NCBI GenBank assembly: GCA_012511485.1
Contig: JAAZFZ010000314.1
Location: forward strand, 1-10,325
DNA length: 10,325 nt
Direction of reading: 5' to 3'
DNA from: Clostridiales bacterium
GTDB taxonomy: Bacteria; Bacillota; Clostridia; Oscillospirales; Acutalibacteraceae
Within the stretch, counting starts at the first letter, position 1. Each line of letters opens with the position of its first letter. Under the pieces are notes generated by a model. The model did no database searches. It saw only the letters and a list, made by a program, of their open reading frames with translations, and was not told the DNA's origin. A program made the translations under genes and the position numbers. This document shows, piece after piece, positions 1 to 5,964 of the stretch.

Positions 1-1
1 C

Positions 2-307
2 GGCTCAGAGGATAAAACCGGGCTAAAAATGGACGGTACAACCGCACTCAGGCTAAAAACCATGCTTCGCTCAAATGTAAAAAACAGCTACGGTGACAGT
101 CGATTCAGCGGGCTTGAAATGTGCGGCAAAACAGGCACGGCAGAGGTTGAGGGCGACAAGCCTCATTCATGGTTTGCAGGCTTTTCAAGCCGTGAGGACC
201 TGCCGCTTGCCGTTATTGCTGTTGTTGAAAATGCAGGCTCCGGCTCCGGCGCAGCAATAACTGCCGCAAACAGAGTGATGCAGCAGTTGGCTAAAACATT
301 TGACTAA
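2..307 (+). CDS. Class B penicillin-binding protein (peptidoglycan transpeptidase), C-terminal end only
   Basis: The reading frame is open from base 2, so this is the last 101 residues of a longer protein that starts outside the window. It holds the third transpeptidase motif K-T-G-T (bases 128-139, in the context CGKTGTAE), followed by SWFAGF and the hydrophobic strand LAVIAVVEN, then a Gly/Ser-rich turn and a final helix. This is the usual end of the transpeptidase domain of class B PBPs of the FtsI/PbpA type, which cross-link peptidoglycan outside the membrane. The two earlier catalytic motifs (SxxK, SxN) lie upstream and cannot be checked. There is no PASTA repeat after the domain. Whether it serves septation or elongation cannot be told from this piece. 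The family call is secure; the exact paralogue is not. Its TAA stop (305-307) overlaps the -35 box of the next promoter. Confidence 0.9.
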   Translation, partial: GSEDKTGLKMDGTTALRLKTMLRSNVKNSYGDSRFSGLEMCGKTGTAEVEGDKPHSWFAGFSSREDLPLAVIAVVENAGSGSGAAITAANRVMQQLAKTFD

Positions 308-328
308 TTATATTGTTTGTCATATAAT
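300..328 (+). promoter_or_regulatory. Sigma-A promoter for galM (and probably ilvB-proBA)
   Basis: The -35 box is TTGACT (300-305, five of six consensus bases) and the -10 box is TATAAT (323-328, perfect), with a 17-bp spacer rich in A and T. Transcription would start near 335, leaving about 23 nt of leader before the galM ATG at 358. The -35 box overlaps the last codon and stop of the penicillin-binding protein gene. The galM ribosome binding site is GGGGGT (346-351), which pairs with the anti-Shine-Dalgarno with one G-U pair, 6 nt before the ATG. Seen by eye; not scored against a matrix. Confidence 0.8.
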
Positions 329-357
329 TAATTCTATATTTTTTTGGGGGTTACTGT

Positions 358-1398
358 ATGAGCATTATGAAAAACACTTTCGGCACAATGCCCGACGGAA
401 GAGAGGTTTATTCGTACATACTCAAGAATAAGCTGGGGACATCTGCTCAGATTATTACCTACGGCGGCACTCTCAACTCACTCTATATGCCAGATAGAGA
501 TGGGGTTTTCAAGGATGTTATTTTGGGCTTTGATGACCTCAGGGGGCATATTGAACGCTCTGACTATCAGGGTATGCTTGTCGGCCGCTATGCAAACAGA
601 ATTGCAAACGGCAGGTTTAGAATCGGTGACAAGGATTATGATGTTACAATTAACGAAAAGGGAATAACGAGCCTGCATGGCGGCGGTGAGATGTCGCATG
701 ATTTGTGGGACGCTGAAATTATCAGCGACAATACCCTTAGGCTGCACTTTTTCAGCCCTGACGGTTCAAAGGGCTTTCCCGACAACCTAAGGGTTACTGC
801 TGACTATACACTCAGAGAAGACAATGCCCTTTAATTTGACTACAGGGCGGTTTCGAATAAGGATACAATAATAAACCTTACAAACCATGCGTATTTTAAC
901 CTCAAGGGCTATGACGGCGGAGATATACTTGACCATGTGATTGAGATTAACGCCGATTATTTCACCCCAACGGATGAAAACAGTATTCCCACAGGCGAAT
1001 TGAGAGCGGTCAGGGGAACTCCCTTTGATTTTACCAGCGCAAAAGAAATAGGAAGGGATATCGGAGCCGACTGTGAGCAGCTTAATTACTGCGGGGGATA
1101 TGACCACAACTTCTGCCTCAGAGAGGGAGCAAAGCCGATTGCTACGGTTTACGAGCCAAAATGCGGCAGAGGAATGGAGGTTTACACCGACCTGCCCGGA
1201 GTTCAGCTCTACTGCGGCAATTTACTCAGCGGCAAGGAGGGAAAGGGCGGCACAAAAATGGGCAGGCATACGGGCTTTTGCCTGGAAACACAGTATTATC
1301 CCGATACACCGAATCAGCCCGATTTCCCTCAATGCACATTCAGTGCAGGTAAAGAATACAAAACCAAAACAGTTTATAAGTTTAATGGCGTTAAATAG
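358..1398 (+). pseudogene. galM: Aldose 1-epimerase (mutarotase), interrupted by an in-frame TAA
   Basis: GalM interconverts the alpha and beta anomers of glucose, galactose and other aldoses in the cytoplasm. The frame runs from ATG 358 to TAG 1396-1398 and would give about 346 residues, the normal family length, but codon 159 (832-834) is TAA. The family core is otherwise present in one frame: GRYANRIANGRF and LHGG with the first catalytic His (H107) before the stop, then NLTNHAYFNL with the second catalytic His (H177), the substrate-binding Asp in YDHNF (about D249), and CLETQ with the catalytic Glu (about E310) after it. No base is gained or lost. The first in-frame start codon after the stop is GTG 937, which lies beyond H177, so a restarted product would lack that residue. 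The stop replaces the residue just before FDY, a weakly conserved position; CAA, AAA or GAA would each need one base change. It may be a recent nonsense mutation, a sequencing error, or less likely readthrough. All three stop codons end other genes here, so TAA is not reassigned. Confidence 0.85.
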
Positions 1399-1423
1399 AG
1401 TTAAGCGAAATCAGCAATACAAT

Positions 1424-1427
1424 AAGG
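1424..1427 (+). promoter_or_regulatory. Weak ribosome binding site that bears on the ilvB start
   Basis: AAGG lies 10 nt before TTG 1438 and is the only Shine-Dalgarno-like word near the start of ilvB. The rival starts ATG 1459 and ATG 1465 have only GGTAAG (1450-1455) close upstream, too near to be well placed. Ribosome binding thus favours the TTG, while protein similarity favours ATG 1459. Confidence 0.4.
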
Positions 1428-1437
1428 TAATAATATC

Positions 1438-3114
1438 TTGGATTTAAATGGTAAGATTATGAAGATGAAGGGTGCTCAAATAATAATAAAGGTTCTGCTT
1501 GAGCAGGGGGTAGACACGGTTTTCGGTTACCCCGGCGGTGCTGTGCTTGACATTTATGATGCACTCTATGAAGAAAGCCAAAATATCACTCACATACTCA
1601 CCTCACATGAGCAAGGCGCCGCCCATGCTGCTGACGGATATGCCAGAGCCTCGGGAAAAACCGGAGTTGTTATTGCAACCTCCGGCCCGGGTGCCACAAA
1701 TCTTGTTACAGGCATTGCCGCAGCTTATATGGACTCCTCCCCTGTTGTTGCAATAACAGGCAATGTCAAAACCTCGCTTCTGGGGCATGACAGCTTTCAG
1801 GAAGTCGATATTGCAGGCGTCACAATGCCGGTCACAAAGCACAATTTTATTGTTTCGGGCATTGATAAACTTGCGGATGATATCCGCACGGCATTTCGCA
1901 TCTCAAATTCAGGCAGAAAAGGTCCTGTTCTGGTTGATGTTCCGCTTGATATTCTTAGGGCGGAATATGAATACACGCCTATGCCAAAAACAGAACCGGA
2001 AGCTAAAAAAGCTCCCGATGAGTTGAGCGTTCAAAGGGCGGCCGATGCAATTGCAGGGTCCAAGAATCCTCTGCTCTATGTCGGCGGGGGAGCAATTTCC
2101 TCCGGAGCCGCCCAAAATCTTGTCAGCTTTGCCCATAAGCTCTCTATTCCCGTTGCAAGCTCCATGATGGGGCTGGGTGCTTTTCCGTGCAATGACCCGC
2201 TTTACCTCGGTTTGATAGGTATGCACGGTGCATATGCCGCAAATCTGGCAGCACATGAGTGCGATGTATTGATAGCGGCAGGCGCAAGGTTTTCGGACAG
2301 GGTTGCCGGTAACCGAAGTGAATTTGCACCTAATGCAAAGCTTGTGCATATCGACATTGACCCTGCGGAAATAGATAAAAACATATATTCGCAATACCAC
2401 CTCAAGGGTGACCTTAATTTAACATTGAAGCTGCTCCTTGAGCGTCTGCCTTGTGCAGCTCATGACGAGTGGATAAAGCATCTTCTCTATCAAAACGTGC
2501 AAAAAAAGCCTTTGAGCAGCGAGGACGAAATTCCGAAGGCAATTATTCATGCTGTTGCCGCTGCCTCTGACAAGAGGACGATTATAGTCACAGATGTCGG
2601 GCAGCATCAGATGTGGACGGCTCAGTATTATCCCTTTGAAGAGCCGAGAACGCTGATAACCTCCGGAGGGCTTGGAGCAATGGGCTTCGGGCTGGGAGCG
2701 GCAATCGGCGCAAAGCTTGCTAAAAAGCAGGACAGGGTTGTGCTCATAACGGGTGACGGCAGCTTTCATATGAACTGCAACGAGCTTGCAACTTTGGCGA
2801 AATATAACATTCCCATTACCGTCATTGTGATGAATAACGGGGTTCTGGGCATGGTCAGGCAATGGCAGTGGGTATTCTTTGGCGGCAGGTTTTCACAAAC
2901 CGAGCCGCACAGGTTCACTGATTTTGCTTTGCTCGCAAGAGCCTTTGGGGTAGAGGGGATGAGAATAACGAGGCGGCGGCATCTGCAAAAAAGACTTAAT
3001 GCCGCACTCCATTCCGACATCCCCGTAGTGGTTGACTGCATTATCCCGTCAAACGCGGCGGTAATGCCGATGATTCCCCCCGGGGGTACAGTCAGGGATA
3101 CGATATTAAAATAA
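1438..3114 (+). CDS. ilvB: Acetolactate synthase, large (catalytic) subunit
   Basis: This thiamine diphosphate (ThDP)/FAD enzyme condenses two pyruvates to 2-acetolactate, or pyruvate with 2-oxobutyrate, the first shared step of valine, leucine and isoleucine synthesis. The 558-residue length fits the family. The N-terminal domain has VFGYPGG, the catalytic Glu in SHEQGAAHA (E58) and SGPGATNL. The middle domain has ARFSDRVAGN. The C-terminal domain has the ThDP/metal motif GDG (439-441) through NN (466-467), then MVRQW, whose Trp (W476) is the hallmark of true acetohydroxyacid synthases, and it ends with PMIPPGG. The start is uncertain: TTG 1438 has the better-placed AAGG, but ATG 1459 gives MKMKGAQ, which resembles relatives more closely and would make 551 residues. 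It lies 39 bp after galM and 24 bp before proB. No ilvN gene for the regulatory subunit is adjacent. Residues 512-519 are unusually rich in arginine (see findings). Confidence 0.93.
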   Translation: MDLNGKIMKMKGAQIIIKVLLEQGVDTVFGYPGGAVLDIYDALYEESQNITHILTSHEQGAAHAADGYARASGKTGVVIATSGPGATNLVTGIAAAYMDSSPVVAITGNVKTSLLGHDSFQEVDIAGVTMPVTKHNFIVSGIDKLADDIRTAFRISNSGRKGPVLVDVPLDILRAEYEYTPMPKTEPEAKKAPDELSVQRAADAIAGSKNPLLYVGGGAISSGAAQNLVSFAHKLSIPVASSMMGLGAFPCNDPLYLGLIGMHGAYAANLAAHECDVLIAAGARFSDRVAGNRSEFAPNAKLVHIDIDPAEIDKNIYSQYHLKGDLNLTLKLLLERLPCAAHDEWIKHLLYQNVQKKPLSSEDEIPKAIIHAVAAASDKRTIIVTDVGQHQMWTAQYYPFEEPRTLITSGGLGAMGFGLGAAIGAKLAKKQDRVVLITGDGSFHMNCNELATLAKYNIPITVIVMNNGVLGMVRQWQWVFFGGRFSQTEPHRFTDFALLARAFGVEGMRITRRRHLQKRLNAALHSDIPVVVDCIIPSNAAVMPMIPPGGTVRDTILK

Positions 3115-3138
3115 AAATTCTCTCAAGAGGGGATAATA

Positions 3139-3927
3139 ATGGCAACAATACAGGATGCAAAAAGAATTGTCGTCAAAGTGGGCACCTCCACATTGACATA
3201 CGAAACGGGCAAAACAAATATAAGGCGCATGGCAAGCCTTGCGGGAGTGCTTTCGGATTTGCAGAATTCCGGCCACGAGGTGGTGCTTGTCACCTCAGCG
3301 GCTATAGGCATCGGCGCAGGGAAGCTCGGGCTAAAAAGCAGGCCGGACGATACTGCGGGCAAGCAGGCAGCTGCAACAGTTGGTCAGTGTGAGCTTATGT
3401 TTATGTATGATAAGTTTTTTAGTGAATACGGGCATATTGTCGGCCAGCTTCTTATTACAAGAAGCGATATTGAAAATGAGGAGCGCAGAGTCAACCTGAT
3501 AAATACCTTTGAAAAGCTCTTTGAATACGGAGCCATTCCCATTGTCAATGAGAATGACAGTGTTGCCATTGAAGAAATAGTTTTCGGCGATAACGACAGC
3601 CTTTCGGCAATAGTGGCAAAGCTGGTCAATGCCGATGCGCTCATAATTCTGACGGATATTGAAGGTCTGTTTAACGGGAACCCCAGGGAGGATATCGATG
3701 CCAAGCTCATCCCTGTTGTTGAAGAAATAAATGACGAGATTTTTTCGCTTGCTGGTGGCAGCGGTTCGAATCGGGGTACGGGCGGTATGGTGACAAAGCT
3801 CCATGCGGCTAAGATAGCAATGCAGGCGGGCATCAACACTGTTGTCATGAGCGGGGCGGACCCTAAGGATATATATAAGCTTCTTGACGGCAGGCAGATT
3901 GGCACATTTTTTATGGGAAAGAAATAA
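3139..3927 (+). CDS. proB: Glutamate 5-kinase, short form without PUA domain
   Basis: ProB phosphorylates L-glutamate with ATP to gamma-glutamyl phosphate, the first step of proline synthesis, and is normally the feedback-controlled step. At 262 residues it is a single amino-acid kinase domain. It has KVGTSTLT near the N-terminus (K13, nucleotide binding), VTSAAIGIG (51-59), the glutamate-binding IPIVNENDSV (N137-D140), GDNDSLSA, ILTDIEGLFNGNP and GTGGMVTK ending at K220. The RNA-binding-type PUA domain found at the C-terminus of the 367-residue E. coli enzyme is absent, as in many Firmicutes. The Gly usual in the TSGA motif is Ala here (A54). The start is supported by GAGGGG (3127-3132), 6 nt before the ATG. 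It sits between ilvB (24 bp) and proA (35 bp), and the proB-proA order is the usual one. The two products work in succession, and the unstable phosphate intermediate is thought to pass between them. Confidence 0.96.
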   Translation: MATIQDAKRIVVKVGTSTLTYETGKTNIRRMASLAGVLSDLQNSGHEVVLVTSAAIGIGAGKLGLKSRPDDTAGKQAAATVGQCELMFMYDKFFSEYGHIVGQLLITRSDIENEERRVNLINTFEKLFEYGAIPIVNENDSVAIEEIVFGDNDSLSAIVAKLVNADALIILTDIEGLFNGNPREDIDAKLIPVVEEINDEIFSLAGGSGSNRGTGGMVTKLHAAKIAMQAGINTVVMSGADPKDIYKLLDGRQIGTFFMGKK

Positions 3928-3962
3928 TATTTATACAGTGAATTTACCGAAAGGGGAGGCAT

Positions 3963-5207
3963 ATGACAGAGCTTGAAAAAATGGGTGCGGCAGCAAAAGC
4001 TGCCGAAAGAGAGCTTGCCTGCGCATCCGGCATAATAAAAGACAGGGCTCTGAGCGCAATTTCCTCCGCTTTGATTGAAAATAGCGGGGTAATTATTGAT
4101 GCGAACAGGCTTGACTTTGAAAATGCTGCTGCACAGGGATACACTGCAGCCCTGCTTGACAGGCTGCGCCTGGACGAGGGCAGAATAAAGGGTATGGCTG
4201 ACTCAATAACCGAAATAATCGCCGCAAATGACCCTGTCGGCAGGGTTATCTCCGGCTCTGTTCGTCCCAACGGGCTTAAAATTGAAAAGGTGACCGTACC
4301 GCTGGGAGTAATTGCGGTCATTTTTGAGGCAAGGCCAAATGTTACTGCCGACGCTGCCTCACTGTGCCTGAAGGCCGGCAATGCCGTTATCCTCAGAGGT
4401 GGGAAGGAAGCAATAAATTCAAACCGTGCAATTACAGAAATTATGCGTAATGCAATCAAAAACGAAGGTCTGCCTGCGGACTGTATTCAGCTTGTTGGCA
4501 ACACTTCGAGGGAGAGTGCAAATGAGCTGATGAAGCTCAATGAATATGTTGATGTCCTTATCCCCAGAGGAGGAGCAGGCTTGATTCGTGCTGCGGTTGA
4601 GAATTCTACTGTCCCCGTAATAAAACCGGGCACCGGTAACTGCCATGTTTATGTTGACAGGTCTGCGGATATTGATATGGCTGCAAAAATTGTTTTTAAT
4701 GCCAAAACCTCACGCCCTTCTGTCTGCAATGCGTGTGAGAGCCTGCTGCTTCACAGGGATATTGCCGAGATGGCGCTGATAGCTATTAAGGCAAGGCTTG
4801 ACGAAAAAAATGTAGAAATCAGGGGCGACGAAATTGCTTGCACACTTGTCGAGGATTGTGTCCCTGCCTGCGAGGAGGATTGGGGTAGGGAATATCTGGA
4901 CTATACTATATCGATAAAAGTTGTCAATAATATTAATGAGGCTGTTGAGCATATTGCAAAATACGGCTCAGGTCACAGCGAGTGCATAGTTACCTCCGAC
5001 TATCAGGCGGCTCAGTTGTTTATGCAAAGTGTCGATGCTGCAGCCGTCTATGTCAACGCTTCAACGAGGTTTACCGACGGGGGCGAATTCGGCTACGGTG
5101 CGGAAATCGGTATTTCAACCCAGAAGCTCCATGCCAGAGGTCCTTTGGGGCTTGAGAGCCTGACAAGTGAAAAATATCTCGTGTTCGGCTCAGGTCAAAT
5201 CAGATGA
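3963..5207 (+). CDS. proA: Gamma-glutamyl phosphate reductase (glutamate-5-semialdehyde dehydrogenase)
   Basis: ProA uses NADPH to reduce gamma-glutamyl phosphate to glutamate-5-semialdehyde, which cyclises on its own to pyrroline-5-carboxylate on the way to proline. The 414-residue length is normal for this branch of the aldehyde dehydrogenase superfamily. Visible motifs are PLGVIAVIFEARPNV, LKAGNAVILRGGKEA (cofactor domain), LIPRGGAGLI, GTGNCHVYVD, and RPSVCNACESLL with the catalytic cysteine at C255. Near the end are NASTRFTDGGEFGYGAEIGIS and the family tail HARGPLGLESLTSEKY. Nothing essential is missing. A strong purine run (AAGGGGAGG, 3951-3959) precedes the ATG. It is probably translated from the same mRNA as proB. 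Its TGA stop is followed by a 182-bp gap without a convincing intrinsic terminator, then by the separate promoter of rimP. Pyrroline-5-carboxylate reductase (proC), the last proline step, is not in the window. Confidence 0.97.
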   Translation: MTELEKMGAAAKAAERELACASGIIKDRALSAISSALIENSGVIIDANRLDFENAAAQGYTAALLDRLRLDEGRIKGMADSITEIIAANDPVGRVISGSVRPNGLKIEKVTVPLGVIAVIFEARPNVTADAASLCLKAGNAVILRGGKEAINSNRAITEIMRNAIKNEGLPADCIQLVGNTSRESANELMKLNEYVDVLIPRGGAGLIRAAVENSTVPVIKPGTGNCHVYVDRSADIDMAAKIVFNAKTSRPSVCNACESLLLHRDIAEMALIAIKARLDEKNVEIRGDEIACTLVEDCVPACEEDWGREYLDYTISIKVVNNINEAVEHIAKYGSGHSECIVTSDYQAAQLFMQSVDAAAVYVNASTRFTDGGEFGYGAEIGISTQKLHARGPLGLESLTSEKYLVFGSGQIR

Positions 5208-5254
5208 TTCATCCGATTCATTTAAAAAAGAAAAAATATCTTTTAAAAAAGGTA

Positions 5255-5283
5255 TTGAAATTGTTAAATCGTTATGATACAAT
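5255..5283 (+). promoter_or_regulatory. Extended -10 sigma-A promoter of the rimP-nusA-infB operon
   Basis: The -35 box TTGAAA (5255-5260) and -10 box TACAAT (5278-5283) are separated by exactly 17 bp, and the -10 is preceded by TGA, giving the TGn extended -10 element. The region upstream (5221-5250) is a run of A and T blocks that could act as an UP element. Transcription would start near 5290, leaving about 100 nt of untranslated leader before rimP, which contains the hairpin at 5309-5342. Only this promoter is evident in the 182-bp proA-rimP gap. Confidence 0.75.
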
Positions 5284-5308
5284 ATTCTAGCAATGGATTA
5301 TGATGTTT

Positions 5309-5342
5309 TGATGAAGGAGTGGGGCGACCCGCTCTTTCATTA
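5309..5342 (+). promoter_or_regulatory. Long GNRA-capped leader hairpin upstream of rimP
   Basis: The stem ATGAAGGAGTGGG (5311-5323) pairs with CCCGCTCTTTCAT (5328-5340) without a mismatch; two of the 13 pairs are G-U. The loop is GCGA (5324-5327), a GNRA tetraloop. One more G-U and one T-A pair extend the stem to 5309/5342. It is not followed by a U-run (the next bases are TGTATGCATAAAAT), so it is not a simple intrinsic terminator. It lies about 20 nt after the predicted start of transcription and 47 nt before the rimP ATG, clear of the ribosome binding site (AAAGGAG, 5376-5382). From memory, GAGUGGG/CCCACUC-type hairpins occur ahead of rimP in other Firmicutes, but I could not check this. 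A role in regulating the operon or stabilising its mRNA is inferred. Confidence 0.7.
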
Positions 5343-5389
5343 TGTATGCATAAAATATAATATAAAATACTGAAAAAAGGAGCAATAAT

Positions 5390-5866
5390 ATGGCTCGCTC
5401 AAACGGCGGTTCAACTGTTGAAAAGGTCTGGGATATTGCTAAACCCGTTGCCGACAGCCTCGGGCTTAAGCTTTGGGATATTCGCTTTCTCAAGGAGGGT
5501 GCATCCTGGTACCTGAGGATATATATTGACAAAGACGGCGGCGTTTCTATTGATGACTGTGAGAATATGAGCAGAGGGGTGGATAAGCCACTTGACACCG
5601 CTGACCCCATTGAGCAGAGCTACTACCTTGAGGTTTCGAGCCCGGGTATAGAGCGTGAGCTCACCAGGCAAGAGCATTTCAAGCTTTGTATGGGGCAGAA
5701 AATAAAGCTGCGCACCATCCGCCCGCATAACAATAAGAGGGATTTTTCGGGTGTTCTTGAAGGCTATGACGCAGGCAATGTCACAATAAGGCTCGAGGAT
5801 GGCTCAGGTATTTGCCTTAACAAAAAAGAAACAAGCTTTATCAAGCTTGATGATTTTGATATTTAA
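5390..5866 (+). CDS. rimP: Ribosome maturation factor RimP
   Basis: RimP binds the free 30S subunit and assists late maturation of the small ribosomal subunit in the cytoplasm. The 158-residue length is normal. The N-terminal domain (about 1-85) shows VWDIAKPVADSLGLKLWDI, then WYLRIYIDKDGGVSIDDCE (40-58), and ends with the family signature LEVSSPGIERELT (80-92). The smaller C-terminal SH3-like barrel (about 95-158) includes FSGVLEGY. The ATG has a good AAAGGAG seven nt upstream. It is the first gene of the operon, and a 98-bp gap separates its stop from the preferred nusA start. RimP ahead of nusA is the usual bacterial arrangement and couples ribosome assembly to transcription control. No oddities in the protein. 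Confidence 0.96.
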   Translation: MARSNGGSTVEKVWDIAKPVADSLGLKLWDIRFLKEGASWYLRIYIDKDGGVSIDDCENMSRGVDKPLDTADPIEQSYYLEVSSPGIERELTRQEHFKLCMGQKIKLRTIRPHNNKRDFSGVLEGYDAGNVTIRLEDGSGICLNKKETSFIKLDDFDI

Positions 5867-5888
5867 CCTTCGCAGGGCGTATTCATGC

Positions 5889-5904
5889 TTTAATTATTTA
5901 ATTA
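5889..5904 (+). repeat. Perfect tandem repeat TTTAATTA x2 in the rimP-nusA gap
   Basis: TTTAATTA occurs twice head to tail (5889-5896 and 5897-5904) and is followed by TTTTTT (5905-5910) directly before the hairpin at 5911-5935. It is much more AT-rich than the flanking genes. It could be an unstructured or RNase-sensitive mRNA segment, or chance in an AT-rich gap; nothing in the sequence decides this. Confidence 0.5.
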
Positions 5905-5910
5905 TTTTTT

Positions 5911-5935
5911 AGTTTTTGTGTCAGGCACAAAAGCT
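5911..5935 (+). promoter_or_regulatory. Hairpin in the rimP-nusA intergenic region
   Basis: AGTTTTTGTG (5911-5920) and CACAAAAGCT (5926-5935) form a 10-bp stem with one T-G wobble around the loop TCAGG (5921-5925). A T-run lies before the stem, not after it, so it does not have the layout of a terminator on the + strand, and the reverse strand has no T-run after it either. It ends 29 nt before the nusA ATG. It could be an mRNA-processing or translation-control element between rimP and nusA; this is inference. Confidence 0.55.
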
Positions 5936-5946
5936 ATTCAGGTTTG

Positions 5947-5952
5947 AAAGGA
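5947..5952 (+). promoter_or_regulatory. Ribosome binding site deciding the nusA start
   Basis: AAAGGA lies 12 nt before ATG 5965, a slightly long spacing. It would fall inside the coding region if TTG 5944 were used, and that TTG has only a weak CAGG before it. The ATG is therefore preferred. Confidence 0.6.
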
Positions 5953-5964
5953 TTGGTTAGAAAA

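Noticed and set aside
832..834. Stop-codon reassignment (TAA read as an amino acid) to explain galM
   Set aside because: TAA ends the PBP, ilvB, proB, rimP, nusA, ylxQ and infB genes at the expected lengths; TGA and TAG are also used as stops.
1418..1436. TACAAT or TAATAT as a -10 box for a separate ilvB promoter
   Set aside because: No acceptable -35 box lies 16-18 bp upstream of either, and the second would start transcription inside the likely coding region.
3077..3086. Perfect palindrome CCCCCGGGGG
   Set aside because: It lies in the conserved PPGG codons at the end of ilvB and follows from the coding sequence; no loop or U-run for a terminator.
3118..3131. Small hairpin TTCTC-TCAA-GAGGG covering the proB ribosome binding site
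   Set aside because: Only three Watson-Crick pairs plus two G-U pairs; too weak to claim translational control.
3384..4459. Long open frames on the reverse strand opposite proB and proA (3384-3962 and 3944-4459)
   Set aside because: They mirror the codon pattern of well-conserved forward genes, show no recognisable protein motif and have no convincing ribosome binding site.
5206..5221. Direct repeat GATTCAT separated by CC just at the proA stop
   Set aside because: Seven bases, once repeated, next to no other mobile-element feature; compatible with chance.
5221..5250. AT-rich inverted repeat after proA (AAAAGA, 7-nt loop, TCTTTT) as a terminator
   Set aside because: The stem is six A/T-dominated pairs and no U-run follows (it is followed by AAAAAAGG), so it would be too weak. 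It is more likely part of the AT-rich promoter upstream region.
5309..5373. C/D-box-like words (TGATGA at 5309, CTGA at 5370) as a kink-turn site for YlxQ
   Set aside because: TGATGA is fully paired in the hairpin stem and the words are too short to be meaningful; no kink-turn geometry is visible.
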